Shown piece by piece: positions 1-10,345 of a stretch of 64,000 bases of DNA. Made by a program: the position numbers and the translations under genes. A model generated the notes under the pieces. It made no database searches and was not told where the DNA came from. It saw only the letters and a program-made list of their open reading frames with translations. The first letter of the stretch is position 1. Every line of letters begins with the position of its first letter. The DNA comes from Ypsolopha sequella (lineage: Eukaryota > Arthropoda > Insecta > Lepidoptera > Ypsolophidae): assembly GCA_934047225.1 (NCBI GenBank), contig OW204001.1, positions 14,368,201-14,432,200 on the forward strand, given 5' to 3'.

Positions 1-95
1 TTGGAAGATAATGGGGTGTCAAGTTCCTATAGAAAAGTGATGCACTGTTACTCCTTCACGCCGTTGAATACTAGTTTGTAATAATTTTCATATGC

Positions 96-367
96 ATAAG
101 TTGACTTCTATTTATGAATTTATGTAGCCAAATTCATACTGGCGGTTCGGTAAGTGGTCAGGACCAAGGTTCAATGACCCATTTTGTGAAAACGCAAAAT
201 AAAATTTGTGTCCTTATACTAATTTACGAACAACTCCGAGTCAATTTGTATGGGAAGCCTAAATTTTATTTTGCGTTCTACACAAAAAGGATAATTGAAC
301 CTCGGTTTTGACCCCTTACCTAGTCTCCAGTATGAATTTGGCTACATAAATAAAGGTCACCTTATAT
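96..367. mobile_element. Terminal-inverted-repeat MITE, family A copy 1
   Basis: The two ends are inverted copies of each other: the left side reads TATTTATG, TGTAGCCAAATTCATACTGG and a GGTTCAATGA block, and the right side carries the complement of the same blocks (TTGAACCTCGG, CCAGTATGAATTTGGCTACA). The unit is about 270 bp. It has no coding capacity beyond short chance ORFs. Related units lie at 24118-24602 and 25428-25703, with fragments near 40655-40745 and 50480-50545. Confidence 0.7.
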
Positions 368-490
368 ATGAAATATTAAATTGACAAATCGTAGTTTTGT
401 CCACCGCCAGAATATTTATTGTTCTTTTCCTAGAGGGAGGTGATTTTTTGCAAGATTTTGTCTTCAATGGCCAATATATTTCATATTTTT

Positions 491-678
491 TGTTTTAATA
501 TAAATAGGTACTGATAGATATGATAATTTAAATATAAATACTGTTATCTCAAGATATATTTCGGGTCCGATCTGTACCCGGCACCAGTTGAGTATCTTAA
601 TTAAAATAAATAAATCTTGAGATAACAGTATTTATATTTAAATTATCATATCTATCAGTACTTATTTATATTAAAACA
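491..678. repeat. Inverted repeat with 64-nt arms
   Basis: Left arm 491-554 and right arm 615-678 are inverted copies that differ at one base (63 of 64). The 60-nt spacer carries CGGGTCCGATCTGTACCCGG and CAGTTGAGTAT. A diverged copy of the spacer occurs at about 13640-13695, in an ATE1 intron, so the hairpin probably belongs to a dispersed family. Confidence 0.75.
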
Positions 679-837
679 AAAAAAACAATATATTTAATAC
701 CCATCTTTGTACATTTTACCTCAGAACTGAAAACTTATTTATAATGGGTAATTTATGAACAGTGGAGGGTAATGGAAGCTGCTCTGCCGTAGAACAGTTT
801 CAACTACCACGGAGAGGAGTGATCACTATCCTGCCCG

Positions 838-1060
838 CCTATTCTGTATCTTTAATTGCCAACTGGACTAGGTGCCTATCATCAAAAACATAGCTAAAAA
901 CGGAACTTTCAAAATTGCTATTAGTGGTTATTGAACTATTTACGAACCGTGTCGTCACTTCAAGTGCGAACATATCCTTAGACAATCGGAATTCGATAGT
1001 ATATGTATGTTTTTGACGATAGGCACCCAGTTCAAACGGCAACTAAAGATACGTAATAGG
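838..1060. mobile_element. MITE with about 54-bp terminal inverted repeats
   Basis: The left end reads CCTATTCTGTATCTTTAATT and the right end is its approximate complement (AACTAAAGATACGTAATAGG). The match continues inwards through GGACTAGGTGCCTATCATC and GACGATAGGCACCCAGTTC. The unit is 223 bp. No ORF of note. Target duplication not certain. Confidence 0.65.
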
Positions 1061-2601
1061 CCCTCTGGACTCTTTATCTAGCCTAAGAACTGGTTCTCTT
1101 TTTTAAATTTTTGTTTCACCACCTGTCTACGAAGTATAACTATGTAACTAGGCTATGTTATGAGTCAGTAAACAATTTTAGTATATTTTTATTATTATAA
1201 AATTATAATAGAGTTGCGTGTGTGATGATTTGCTAATTTCTAGCGATTATTCTGAAATAAAGGCCGTAGCGGGATCAGGGAACATCAAGTGCCTCGGAAA
1301 CCTATGAGGTCGATATTTCCTCATATGATTACTTCCTTTAGTTGTACGCCAAGTTTTCTCAAAAAAACGTAGGAAATCGACTTTACATGAACTTAAGAAT
1401 TTTCACTTTTCTCCTAAACGTGCCAATATTTTTTTCTGATTTTTTCGTGAATAGTTCTCGGGATATAAGTACAATAGATGATACTAAAACTTTAACTACG
1501 TTCCATTTTGTTTCTCTGAAAAAACGTGCCATTTAATTTTCGACAGCTTTTTTCTTATCTTTACAGTAGAGACACTATTCTAGATTAGTATTTATTTATT
1601 AACTTTATCATCGATGTCTAATATGTATAATATCCAAACACCTTAGCATCCTACAACTTTGTCAAAATTCAAATAATTTAGTGAAGGGTATGATGATATC
1701 GTCTAAATACATCGTGTATGTATAGGTACATAATGTGTATGAAATCGTTGGTCAGTAGGTAAAGTTTGACTCTGCAAAAACAAAAACATAATAAAGAAAA
1801 AAAAACAAACCTTGAATAAACCAAGAAAAACTACCATCATTTAGAGACAGAGTACCACACTTCGTTTTGTTCATAGCATGGAGTATCTCACTTTATGAGG
1901 ACATTTTGGCATATGGACGTACAATACCCGGTTTCAAAATTTGTTCTGTGCTCAAATCATTTGACATAAATTTGACAAATGTCAAATCATTTGACATTTG
2001 AGTAAACATGCAGAATAAATTGACTCCTGACGCGACAGTACATAATAGATTGCAATAATAGATTCCTCATTTTGATTTTGTAAATTGCGTACTTATTTAA
2101 ATAAAAAAAAATATTTGGTCTATCTTAAGAACGTTTTTGTTGATAAATTCATTGACTTTAAATTTGTTTTTATGTTATACAGTACAATTCGTAAATTTTC
2201 AAATTTAATACACATTTGTATTATTTGTATCATTTGTATTTTGATTTTATAAAATAATTATGACAATTTTCAAAAATGCTACATTGATTCAGGAAAATGG
2301 GTTTTTACTTTACAATTACATTTATTTCTTTAATTTCATACAAAAATATATTATCCTTCATATAATGATTTTTAAATTTATATATCTCAAAGGTAATCAT
2401 CAAAGTCATACTTTTTTTTTCTTCTTAAAAACGGTGGACCTGTAGTGTGTGTTACAACTCACACACCCTTACCAATGTGTGTAACTACTGTTATATACCA
2501 ATTGATGCATAATTTGTCTGACTCTGAAGTAACCACTTCTTTCATTGGTTATGACACCGAACCTTTTACAAGAGGTCCTCATGATATTGGTATGATGACA
2601 G
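1061..2601. other. No gene recognised; AT-rich, probably intronic
   Basis: This stretch probably belongs to the intron upstream of the first visible SLC17-like exon. It holds AT-rich sequence with simple runs and a small local repeat of ATTTGACA near 1960-2000. No exon, RNA gene or clear element could be supported. Confidence 0.4.
2570..2601. repeat. 32-bp intron-end sequence echoed at 4545-4593
   Basis: Bases just before the exon at 2602 (GAGGTCCTCATGATATTGG then TATGATGACAG) recur with about three changes at 4545-4593, 23 to 70 bases before the next exon. Both copies end in the acceptor-like GATGACAG. This suggests local duplication of an intron end within the same gene. Confidence 0.5.
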
Positions 2602-5031
2602 CGCATGTCCTGCCAGGACTTTTGATATGCAGTACCTGGATGACGCCGGTGGTTCCAGGTCCCATACTGTTGACGATATCGGTGGCCTTGACTGCAGCTG
2701 GGATGGATATAACCTTTGACCTTTGCTATGTGAGTGTCGCAGTTAATTTTGTGACCGAGTGTTTCAGTTAATTTACCTCTGTAGCTTTGGTTTGAGTTAT
2801 GGTTTGTTTATAGTGTGTCATCAAGAACTTGTAGAATTGTCGTTGCATATTTGTAACTTAGCACTTTTGCACATGTTTAATATCAAAAGGCGCAATCGCG
2901 CTTCATCGCAACTCTGAAACTGAAGGGGTTAAGGGTCGGTTACGCCAAACATGCTCTAGCGTTTGGACAATTTAACATATTAAAACAAAATATTTTTAAC
3001 AAACAAAAATTTTGTGTACGTAGTAAAGAAGGTGAACTACATTATAATTTTTCAGATTTGACACAAGTATTACAATCATCGAGAAAAAAAAACGGAATGA
3101 TCACTAAAATCACTAAAAACGTAATTTGGCGTTGCAAACAGAAAAAAAATTTTTTTTTTTCCAATTTGACATTTTTTTTTGCGTAAATAGATCAAAGTAC
3201 CTTATTTATATAATATGTATATGTTTTTTCCTTTCGTTATTTAAAAAGAAATACACAAACATTCAAATTCTTTTTGCGTAATTTTTCTGTACAGGAAAAA
3301 TGTAGAATGTTTGAGTATTTCTTTTAAAATAACAAAAGGAAATACAAAATGAAAAACATCTGTAAAGGCTACTTTCATTTCTTTACTCTATAAAAATATT
3401 TTATTTTGTAGTTAGAATAGTAGACTGATCATACTAGTTCCAAAGCCAAATTACGTTTTCCGTGATTTTACTGACCTTTCCGATTTTTTTCCTCGGTGGT
3501 TGTGATACTTGTGTCAAATCTGAAAAATTATAATGTAGTTCAACTTCTTAACTACTTACACAAATTTTATTAGTTAAAAATATTTTGTTTTAAGACTGTA
3601 CCTGAGCCAAGAGCATGACCAACTCCAGGCTATCTAGGATTCGTTTGAAGAAATTTGGACTCTCCTGGTATTGAAAAAAATACATTTGGTTTATTAATCT
3701 TTTCTCTAGGGATCTTACGTATAAACAATGTACTAAAATTTATACTTTTGACAAAAAAAAAAATGTTTTACACCCTCTTTTTTTTTGGTTTTCAAACGTT
3801 CGCTTCAAGAACGCGGTTAAGAGATCAACTTAATTTTTTTTTCATAAAATAGATAATAGAAATATGAAGGTATATCACCTAAATTCAATATTTTTTTCCC
3901 TACAAAATATTTCAGTATTAGCTAAAAACACACCAATTTGTTGTTTCGCTGCGTGATCACTAGTATTACGCGTCCAAGAAAAAGAGGCCAAAGAGCCAAC
4001 ATATAATCGCCTCTATGAAAAGCAAATGTAAGTCTAAGTCCAGCACTTATTGTGCTGGACGGATAATAAAAAAAGTTGCTAGAGTATGCCATCTTCTTAA
4101 TAAGCTAAATTGTCCAAACGCGATAGCATGTTTAGCGCAACCGACCCTTAAAGGTGCATGATTTGATGATAGGATTTAGAATTTTAGATGAAGGTTTGAC
4201 ATTAGATACTAAGTAAGAAATGGAATTCGATGGTATTGGAGTAGGGTTGCCAGATGGTCGGGATTCGTCGGGATTGTCCCGACATTTCATATGATGTCCA
4301 GATATCCGACAAAATACAAATAGCCCCGAAAAATAACAAATAACAACGGTCGGTGGGTAAAAAAGCATTTTGTTGTAATTACTCTAATTTTAATAATAAA
4401 AAATAATATTTTTGATTCGTAATATTTATTAATCCCAAAATCCCGACTTTTTGAAATTTTGTCCAGATATTTTGGATTTCCCATCTGGCAACCCTATATT
4501 GGAGTGATTGGATGAAAGAAAAAACCTGGAATTCTAGACGAGAGGTCCTCATAATATTGTTATGATGACAGCCGAACCCAAGCTTTGCGTGCTGACGGTC
4601 TTTGTATATCAACAGGAATTGACTCCAAATTACGTGAACTCTGTCAACACAGTGATCAAAATCATTGGGCATACACCGGGGATTATTGTGTCGTTTTGTG
4701 TCGGCGCAGTCACAAACAAGTACCACGTAAATATGTTTCAACTGATTTCCATAAGTTATGATCGTGTTGGAAAATATAGTTAGCAACAAACTTACTGAAG
4801 AGAGTTCGGTGTTAGACAAGGGGGGGGGGGGGGGGGGCGATGAGTGCAATGGCGGGAGCCATGTGAATGAAGTACAATGTCCATGGGTCATCGTATCACG
4901 CTATTAACAGATGGAAATGGATAGTATACGTTCTCCAGCACCCGTAGCATAGTGTTTAAGGGGAGGCCTTCCTTTTTCAACCGTTTTTGAACGATTGTAC
5001 TGAATCTACCACAGACGCAATCAATATGAAA

Positions 5032-5065
<34 letters not shown>

Positions 5066-8000
5066 TTTTCAAACCTTTATCTTTACGTTGTAAGCAGCGT
5101 TACCTAATTGAAAAAACTTTCGCTCGATAGATTTTATTTTCGAAAATAGTCTCAAAATGGCGTCAAAATTTGAGTTGAAATTTCCAAGAACTGGAGCTAC
5201 ATACTTTAATTTAAATTTAATAAAAGTTTTGATTTTTTTAACCCCCTTAATTTTCATTATCGCTTAAACAATATATCGCAGTCCATATCGTGACTCGTAT
5301 CCATCTTACATGGATATAATAGGTTTTATAGGAAAGTTTAAAAGGCACCGTATAGATATATTAGATCTTGCTCCACCCTGATAAAGGCGCTGAGTCGATG
5401 GCTGAAAACCTAAAATAGACCCCTTACCTACTCGTGTATCAACAGCTCGCCTAAATGTAAGGGCATTGGGCCAGTGGCGGTCCGAGGAGGGGGCGGGGGT
5501 CACAGGGGTCATGACCCCCCAAAATCATACGCTGATTCCAAAATCTCTTAAAATTTTAGGGCTTATGAGCATTTTGAATATATTCTTAACTGCTAAGGAA
5601 TTAAGCAATGAAATCAAAAATAATCTACAAGTAAAAAAAAAAAACTCGAAATTATTAAAAAAATGTGTAAAACTGTACTTAAGCCAAGATAACCCCCCCA
5701 AAATCATTAGGCATTGGGCATTAGAATCCGCCCCGTGTGATGAACGGCTCTCGGCTCTTATTGCCAGCTGATGATCATTTTCGCTAAAGTCATAGACAGG
5801 CCCATATCTAGGATTCGTTTCGGGAGGGGATAAAACTTTCAGAAATGCTTGTAATACATAAAAATATACGTATCATATTCCATGCATTTATTTATTTAAG
5901 TGATTAACTGGTGGTTGACGACTTGACGTATAACCAAATAATTTTTTACGGTGATAAATGATAGTAAAATTAATTTAGATTGTTAACCCTTAACTACCTA
6001 CCACCAGTCTCAGAGACTGCAACGGGTTTTGTTTTTCAATTTATTCGGCCAACCTTTTCGTCGATCCCTTGCAACAATTTGCAAGCACTCGTCAAGTGTA
6101 TAAGTGCGCGGATCCTCTGCAGGTGATCGGCAATTCCTCTATGTAAATCTCATGGGTTTTTACATCACATTGAACTTACAATTTAGAAGTGATTTTTGTT
6201 TTGTGTTTACTGTTACTCAATTATTTAAGTAACATTATATTTTATTGTTTTTAATTTAATGATATGGATCTTGAAACACGATATATAAAAAGAATATTTG
6301 TTTTAACTAGTTACTAAGGTTTTTGACATTTGATAAGCGGTCTCTATGACTGCAGGTAGGTGGTTATGTGACATAAATAGGGGGTAAGTAGTTAAGGGTT
6401 AAAAACCAATGATTTTGGGGGTGTCACGACACCCAAATTTCCCCTCTGTATACGGGCCTAGTCACAGACAGCAGACAGCTAGGTGCTAGGATCTTTGCTC
6501 GCTTAATTTTCCTATAGTTTCAGAAATAGTCTGAAATCAACTTTGGTTTGCAGAATTCTCCTTACGTCTGGAAACACATCTGGTGTTTCCACGCCACTCT
6601 TCTGTGGGTCAGCGGCGTAATATTTCTGATGTGGGGAGAAACACATGTGCAGCCGTGGAACTCCACGGTACAGCGGCCGAAGAAGCCAAATCGAATGCTA
6701 CCGAGGTCATCGATAATGTCCAATATTATTGAACTGGATGAAGATCAATTGTCGTAAGATTGTTATCCACCGCTATTTTTAAAGCTTTATAAGGGGGTGT
6801 TCATAAATCACGTAACGCATATTTGGCTAAATTTTGACCCCCACCCCTACACCCTGTGACATCGAATTGTTACCTTGATATCGAGTTCCCTCCACGTCGA
6901 GTCTCACAACGGTGACTTCGAGTCCCTCTACGCCGAGCCATTTTTCTCATTGAAGTATGGTCAGACACGTAATTTATAATAAATTTATGAAATAATGTGA
7001 AAAAATATATTTGATTTAATTTTTAAATTTAATATCCGTGGGTTTGAAAAAAAAAGGTAATGTGGGAAACGCGCAAAAAGAGTTCTTCTAAGCCTAATAA
7101 AGTACCAGGAGTGCATGAGTTCATAAGAGAAAACAAATGACGAATGCATGCAAGATATGTGTGTATGTAGGTATAGATTTTTATTTATTTTTTATTAGCG
7201 GGTGACCATAAATCACGTGAGGCAAATCAGAGGAAGCTGTAGGTTGTCGTCTAGTGATCACGTAAAGGTAAAGGGATGAGGGGTCTGAACTAATGTCACG
7301 TGAAAAATGACACTAAGGGGCAGTAGAGGGTCAAAATTCACCCAAATATGCACCAAGTGGTTTATGGATGCCCGTTAGCTGAAAAAGAACGCTCCCTCTG
7401 TTCTATATCTGTAGATTTGAATACTCTTTACTTAGGTAGCGTTCCGAAACCAAACCCCTATCATCGAGCAATTCTAGTCGGATGAGCAATACGTTTTGGA
7501 ACCGGTCATAATGGAACAGTCTTCGGACTAACTTTGGTGAGATTTGGAACGGACATGGAGTAATATGTCAAAAGAAAAGTTTGGCGGGAAGACGAAAATG
7601 TTTAAATGATGGGTGAGATTTTATCTACGATATTTTTCGCTTAAAACAAGTTATTGGCGGAACTAATGTTCGGAGACTACACGTTTAAAGAAGTAGATAA
7701 AATGGTTTTGAATTTAATTGAGATTTTACCTACAGGTTTTATAATTATAGAGAAAGCTTGCTCAACTTGTAGGACATAACAAAAAACAAATTCAAATAAA
7801 AATGTCGTTCTAGGCGAGAAAATAGGAATAGTTCTCATCTGTGGATTGAGATGTGTTCAAACGTTTAATACTCTTCAGTTCATGTTTTGTAATTTTTGAT
7901 ACCATGTAAACGTATAAAAATCATACGTCAAGAATCATGCTTTTGACAGGAGCAATATATTCCCGGCGATTTTCGCAGAGTAAAATATTGGTCGTGTCAG

Positions 8001-8649
8001 TAGAAAAAGTTGCTCGGGTTTGATTGTTCCAAAACGATCTCATTTGTGGTTTTGGAACCAGCATTGAGCTACTTTTATCTGACAGATAGTAATATCTTCT
8101 ACTTCATCGGACAACCTAAGGTGTTTCGGAACGCTACCTTAGTGACGTTCTTGTTCACCCCCCCCCCCCGACACCCTCAATGCCACGTGTCTTTTATCAT
8201 GTTTATTAGAAATGATAACATCAAGGAGTCAAAACCGTCACGTGACATTTGTTCATAGCCACCCCTTCCCAGTCCCCACATTCGTGACCCTTAGTGCAAC
8301 CGGACGAGTACCCCCCCCTAAGAAGCGTTACGTGATTTTATGAACAGGGTGTTCACAAGAGCGCAGATGCTTCATTTTATATTCTTGTCTTGGGATATAT
8401 TATTTGAACAACCTTTAGAGACATATGCTTTGCGCATTTTATAGATTTTATCAAACTGAGTTGATATTATTTGTAATTGAACTTGAGAAAAGGTACTTAT
8501 TTTGTTGAGATGCGGGTAGACAACTGCTTATGCCGGCGTTTTGAATAGCACTTTCTTTTTTTTTCAGACGAGAGGAATCGGCCGTGGCTGCGCCAACACA
8601 TAGGAAATCTTTTGCAGAATCATTGAGATTTCCACATTCAAAAGTGTAA
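2602..8649 (+). CDS. SLC17-like MFS transporter, last four exons
   Basis: This is the 3' part of a gene whose product resembles the SLC17 family (sialin, VGLUT and sodium/phosphate cotransporter-like), multi-pass anion carriers of plasma or vesicle membranes. Four exons join in frame: 2602-2729, 4616-4726, 6554-6753 and 8568-8649 (stop TAA 8647-8649). Together they encode 172 residues. The family signs are: a hydrophobic segment ending LLTISVALTAAGMDI; then ELTPNYVNSVNTV and HTPGIIVSFCVGAVTN, the place of the usual TPxFAGxxxG...PG...VG block; then a last membrane segment followed by the QPWN motif common at the C-terminus. Introns begin GTGAGT, GTAAAT and GTAAGA and end in CAG. The first acceptor (GACAG, 2601) is the least certain, and earlier exons were not found. 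AATAAA follows at 8655. The sequence is diverged, so the substrate cannot be named. Confidence 0.68.
2933..4147. mobile_element. Non-autonomous piggyBac-like element, TTAA flanked
   Basis: The element is bordered by TTAA at 2929-2932 and 4148-4151. It starts GGGTCGGTTACGCC and ends with the near complement GCGCAACCGACCC. The inverted repeat continues for about 45 bp and then for a further roughly 170 bp per side (about 2975-3140 against 3440-3600, sharing TTTCAGATTTGACACAAGTA). The right arm is interrupted by another repeat at about 3600-4101. TTAA duplication with GGG/CCC ends is the piggyBac signature. No transposase ORF is present. It lies in an intron of the SLC17-like gene. Confidence 0.8.
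3600..4101. repeat. Dispersed repeat B copy 1, nested in the piggyBac-like element
   Basis: About 500 bp that interrupt the right arm of the surrounding fold-back element and match 37310-37790 in the same direction. Shared blocks include ATTGAAAAAAA.ACATTT, CGCGGTTAAG.GATC, TTTTTTTCATAAAAT, TTGTTTCGCTGCGTGAT, GCCAAC and ATCGCCTCTA, CTTATTGTGCTGG and GGTATGCCAT. No protein is recognised. Class unknown. Confidence 0.7.
4242..4496. mobile_element. hAT-like MITE with 8-bp target duplication
   Basis: Perfect 16-bp terminal inverted repeats TAGGGTTGCCAGATGG and CCATCTGGCAACCCTA bound a 255-bp unit. It is flanked by the exact 8-bp duplication TATTGGAG (4234-4241 and 4497-4504). An 8-bp duplication with TAGGGTTGCC-type ends is typical of hAT elements. 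Non-coding; inserted in an intron of the SLC17-like gene. Confidence 0.9.
4820..4837. repeat. Run of 18 G
   Basis: Uninterrupted mononucleotide tract. It could form a G-rich structure, and its length may be unreliable in an assembly. Confidence 0.95.
4838..5986. other. Intronic sequence with simple repeats; no exon seen
   Basis: Between the second and third visible transporter exons. It contains a 29-bp (TA)n microsatellite at 5034-5062. A G-rich block at about 5472-5520 (CAGTGGCGGTCCGAGG, then GGGTCATGACCCCCC) is partly mirrored by CCCCCCCAAAATCATTAGGC at about 5693, which suggests the ends of an old element. No coding exon recognised. Confidence 0.4.
5987..6398. mobile_element. piggyBac-like MITE, TTAA flanked
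   Basis: A 412-bp unit between TTAA at 5983-5986 and 6399-6402. It starts CCCTTAACTACCTACC and ends GTAGTTAAGGG. Subterminal GTCTCAGAGACTGCA is mirrored by TCTCTATGACTGCAGGTAGG. CCC..GGG ends plus TTAA fit piggyBac-type non-autonomous elements. Non-coding; intronic in the SLC17-like gene. Its ends differ from those of 2933-4147, so it is a separate family. Confidence 0.82.
7199..7374. mobile_element. Short MITE related to the outer element
   Basis: Ends CGGGTGACCATAAATCACGTG and CAAGTGGTTTATGGATGCCCG face each other and are flanked by TTAG on both sides (7195-7198, 7375-7378). The CATAAATCACGTG core resembles the outer element at 6793, so this may be a diverged relative inserted within it. 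Confidence 0.6.
7435..8138. mobile_element. TIR element with TTA duplication (PIF/Harbinger-like)
   Basis: GGTAGCGTTCCGAAAC at the left end and GTTTCGGAACGCTACC at the right end are perfect complements. TTA flanks both sides (7432-7434, 8139-8141). Subterminal blocks also mirror each other (CGAGCAATTCTAGTC, GTTTTGGAACCGG against GGTTTTGGAACC). A 3-bp TTA duplication is usual for PIF/Harbinger; the assignment is inferred. 704 bp, non-coding. Confidence 0.75.
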
Positions 8650-8654
8650 ACTTA

Positions 8655-8660
8655 AATAAA
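8655..8660 (+). terminator. Polyadenylation signal AATAAA of the SLC17-like gene
   Basis: AATAAA lies six bases after the TAA stop of the last exon (8647-8649). A very short 3' UTR would follow. Confidence 0.5.
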
Positions 8661-8779
8661 GAAAACAAAATGAGTCAAGTAATTAATAGCTACTGCGGTA
8701 TATTCCGCAGGACTACTTTTCAACCTTATTGATTAAAATTAATTTTAATTTTATTTATGTATAAAATTAATTTTAATTA

Positions 8780-9146
8780 ATTAATTCTCTGGTGGTAGAG
8801 CTGATGCCGGGCTCGACTGTGGAGGTACCACCATCTTACTTGGATACCCCCTCGAAGTAATTCGGGGGAGAGTAAGAGGACAGCCCACAGGCAAAAAACC
8901 AGGAGGCCCACCATGCTTGGGACCGATGGATGGCGGTATATCCATCCCTAATAGCCGGGCCTTATATGGAACATACTGGTAACGGGCAGCGGCGTCACTG
9001 GTGGGAGGGGTCCGGCACCGCGCTCACCAACCTGCCTGCCCAGCGTGTGTGAGTATGGGCAATTCTTCCACGGTTACCGCCGGGAGTGGCAAAGTCCTGG
9101 AAAGGCTTATGTTCAGCAGTGGACGAACTAGGCTGATGGATGGATG
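8780..9146 (+). mobile_element. SINE-like repeat C copy 1, 14-bp target duplication
   Basis: A 367-bp unit flanked by the exact 14-bp direct repeat ATTAATTTTAATTA (8766-8779, 9147-9160). It ends in GATGGATGGATG, a short tandem tail. It starts near GGTGGTAGAGCTGATGCC and carries GCCCACCATGCTTGGGACCG and GCAGTGGACGAACTAGGCTG. Three more copies on the other strand lie at 21485-21840, 23575-23878 and 53839-54196. A long direct duplication and a simple-repeat tail point to target-primed retroposition. It codes for nothing obvious. Confidence 0.75.
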
Positions 9147-9490
9147 ATTAATTTTAATTACTTTGCAAGATACCAATGTACCGTATTTGATTACCATTTG
9201 GGTATTATGAGTGAAAAGTGCTTCAATGATATAATATTAAGCATGTTATACTATGACATGACACGGGCGTAGCCAGGGGGAGGGGTTTTGGGGTTCAAAT
9301 TATTACAACCCTTCCCCTGCTTTGACGTTTTCCGGGTCAAGTGCCACTTCTGCTAGTAGCCGCTAGAAAATTATACAGAATTAAATCAACATTCTGGTTT
9401 GTTCACAACCATAATGAATATTATTATTTTTCCAATTCAATACTATCATTTTATAAAAGAGGACATATTTAAGATATTAATTATGAACTT

Positions 9491-10139
9491 GAATCAAGCT
9501 ATTGGTTGAACGCGATCCCCACAACCAATGTCGGCACCTTACTGGACAGGACGACCTTCACTCTGGCTGTAACTCTGCGTCTTGGTGCAGAACTGAAAAC
9601 CAAACACATTGCTGCCGTTGTGGAGCCACTTGACACAGTCGACCAGCTTGGTCATCATGCCCTTTTATGCCAGCGCAGTGCTGGGCGTCTGCCACGTCAC
9701 GCCAGCCTTAATGACGTCATGCACTGGTCTCTTGCGTCTGGTGCGCGACGACGGCAAAAGACCCGACGGCATGACTCTTTTAGCTTGGAAGAACGGGCGG
9801 CCATTGGTGTACGACGCGACCTATGTGGATACACTGGCCCTGTCCCGTGTCAATGCGACCGCCACTAGGGCCGGCGTGGCAGCAGCTGCAGCAGAGGCCT
9901 CCAAGAGGCGCACGTATGCAGCCTTAGAAGATGGCTACATATTTGTGCCTTTTGAGGTAGAAAACCTTGGGTCATGGGGACCAGAAGCGCGACGACTTTT
10001 CCAAGAAATATCCTCGCGCCTGGTCGACGCTTCTAGTGATCGGCGGGCTGGGGCCTACCTCGGACAGCGGATTAGCCTCGCAATTCAACGGGGTAACGCC
10101 ACCAGCCTGCTAGAGACCCTGCGGCAGCGATTTAAATAA
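9491..10139 (+). pseudogene. C-terminal relic of an RT-linked mobile-element protein
   Basis: Two overlapping frames carry one protein family. The first (from 9491) begins with residues around YWLNAIP and continues through TFTLAVTLRLGAEL and GHHALLCQRSAGRLPRH. After a frameshift near 9735 the second continues with DDGKRPDGMTL, GRPLVYDAT, YIFVPFEVE, GSWGPEARRLFQ and QRISLAIQRGNA, and stops at 10139. I recognise this combination from C-terminal regions of reverse-transcriptase-bearing element proteins in many invertebrates. The RPDG..LVYDAT spacing recalls a PD-(D/E)XK nuclease core, which is inference. The RT part is absent. GC content is clearly higher than in the surroundings. Broken and 5'-truncated, so not a working gene. 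Confidence 0.65.
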
Positions 10140-10287
10140 TATTTTTTTATTTAATTTAGTCTATTTTCAATTTTATATTCTTTGTAGTTAGTGTTTATTT
10201 TTTAGTATTATTTATAATTTAGTTTTATTTATGTTATTTAAGTGCCAGATAATAATTTGTAGATCTAAAAACGTGATTTAATTAACT

Positions 10288-10345
10288 TAAAAAAAACCGG
10301 CCAAGTGCGAGTCAGGCTCGCGTACCTAGGGTTCCGTATTGTGGA
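10288..10345. repeat. Lepidoptera repeat terminus (CCGGCCAAGTGCGAGTC type)
   Basis: AAAACCGGCCAAGTGCGAGTC followed by GGCTCGCG and CTAGGGTTCCGTATT is the end of a very common moth and butterfly repeat. Its complement ends the unit at 27827-28107, and diverged relatives lie at 25212-25255 and 29432-29799. The other end was not found here. Confidence 0.7.

Larger units (their letters stand above)
6793..8349. mobile_element. Inverted-repeat element bearing two nested elements
   Basis: The outer ends are TGTTCATAAATCACGTAACG on the left and the near complement GCGTTACGTGATTTTATGAA on the right, about 1.55 kb apart. Most of that length is later insertions (7199-7374 and 7435-8138). The last intron of the SLC17-like gene is thus mostly mobile DNA. 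Confidence 0.6.

Noticed and set aside
4379..4891. A 170-residue - strand ORF
   Set aside because: It reads through the hAT-like MITE, the G run and the antisense of a transporter exon; no protein family fits.
9609..10139. A 176-residue ORF as an independent host gene
   Set aside because: The homologous text continues upstream in another frame and the family belongs to mobile-element proteins.
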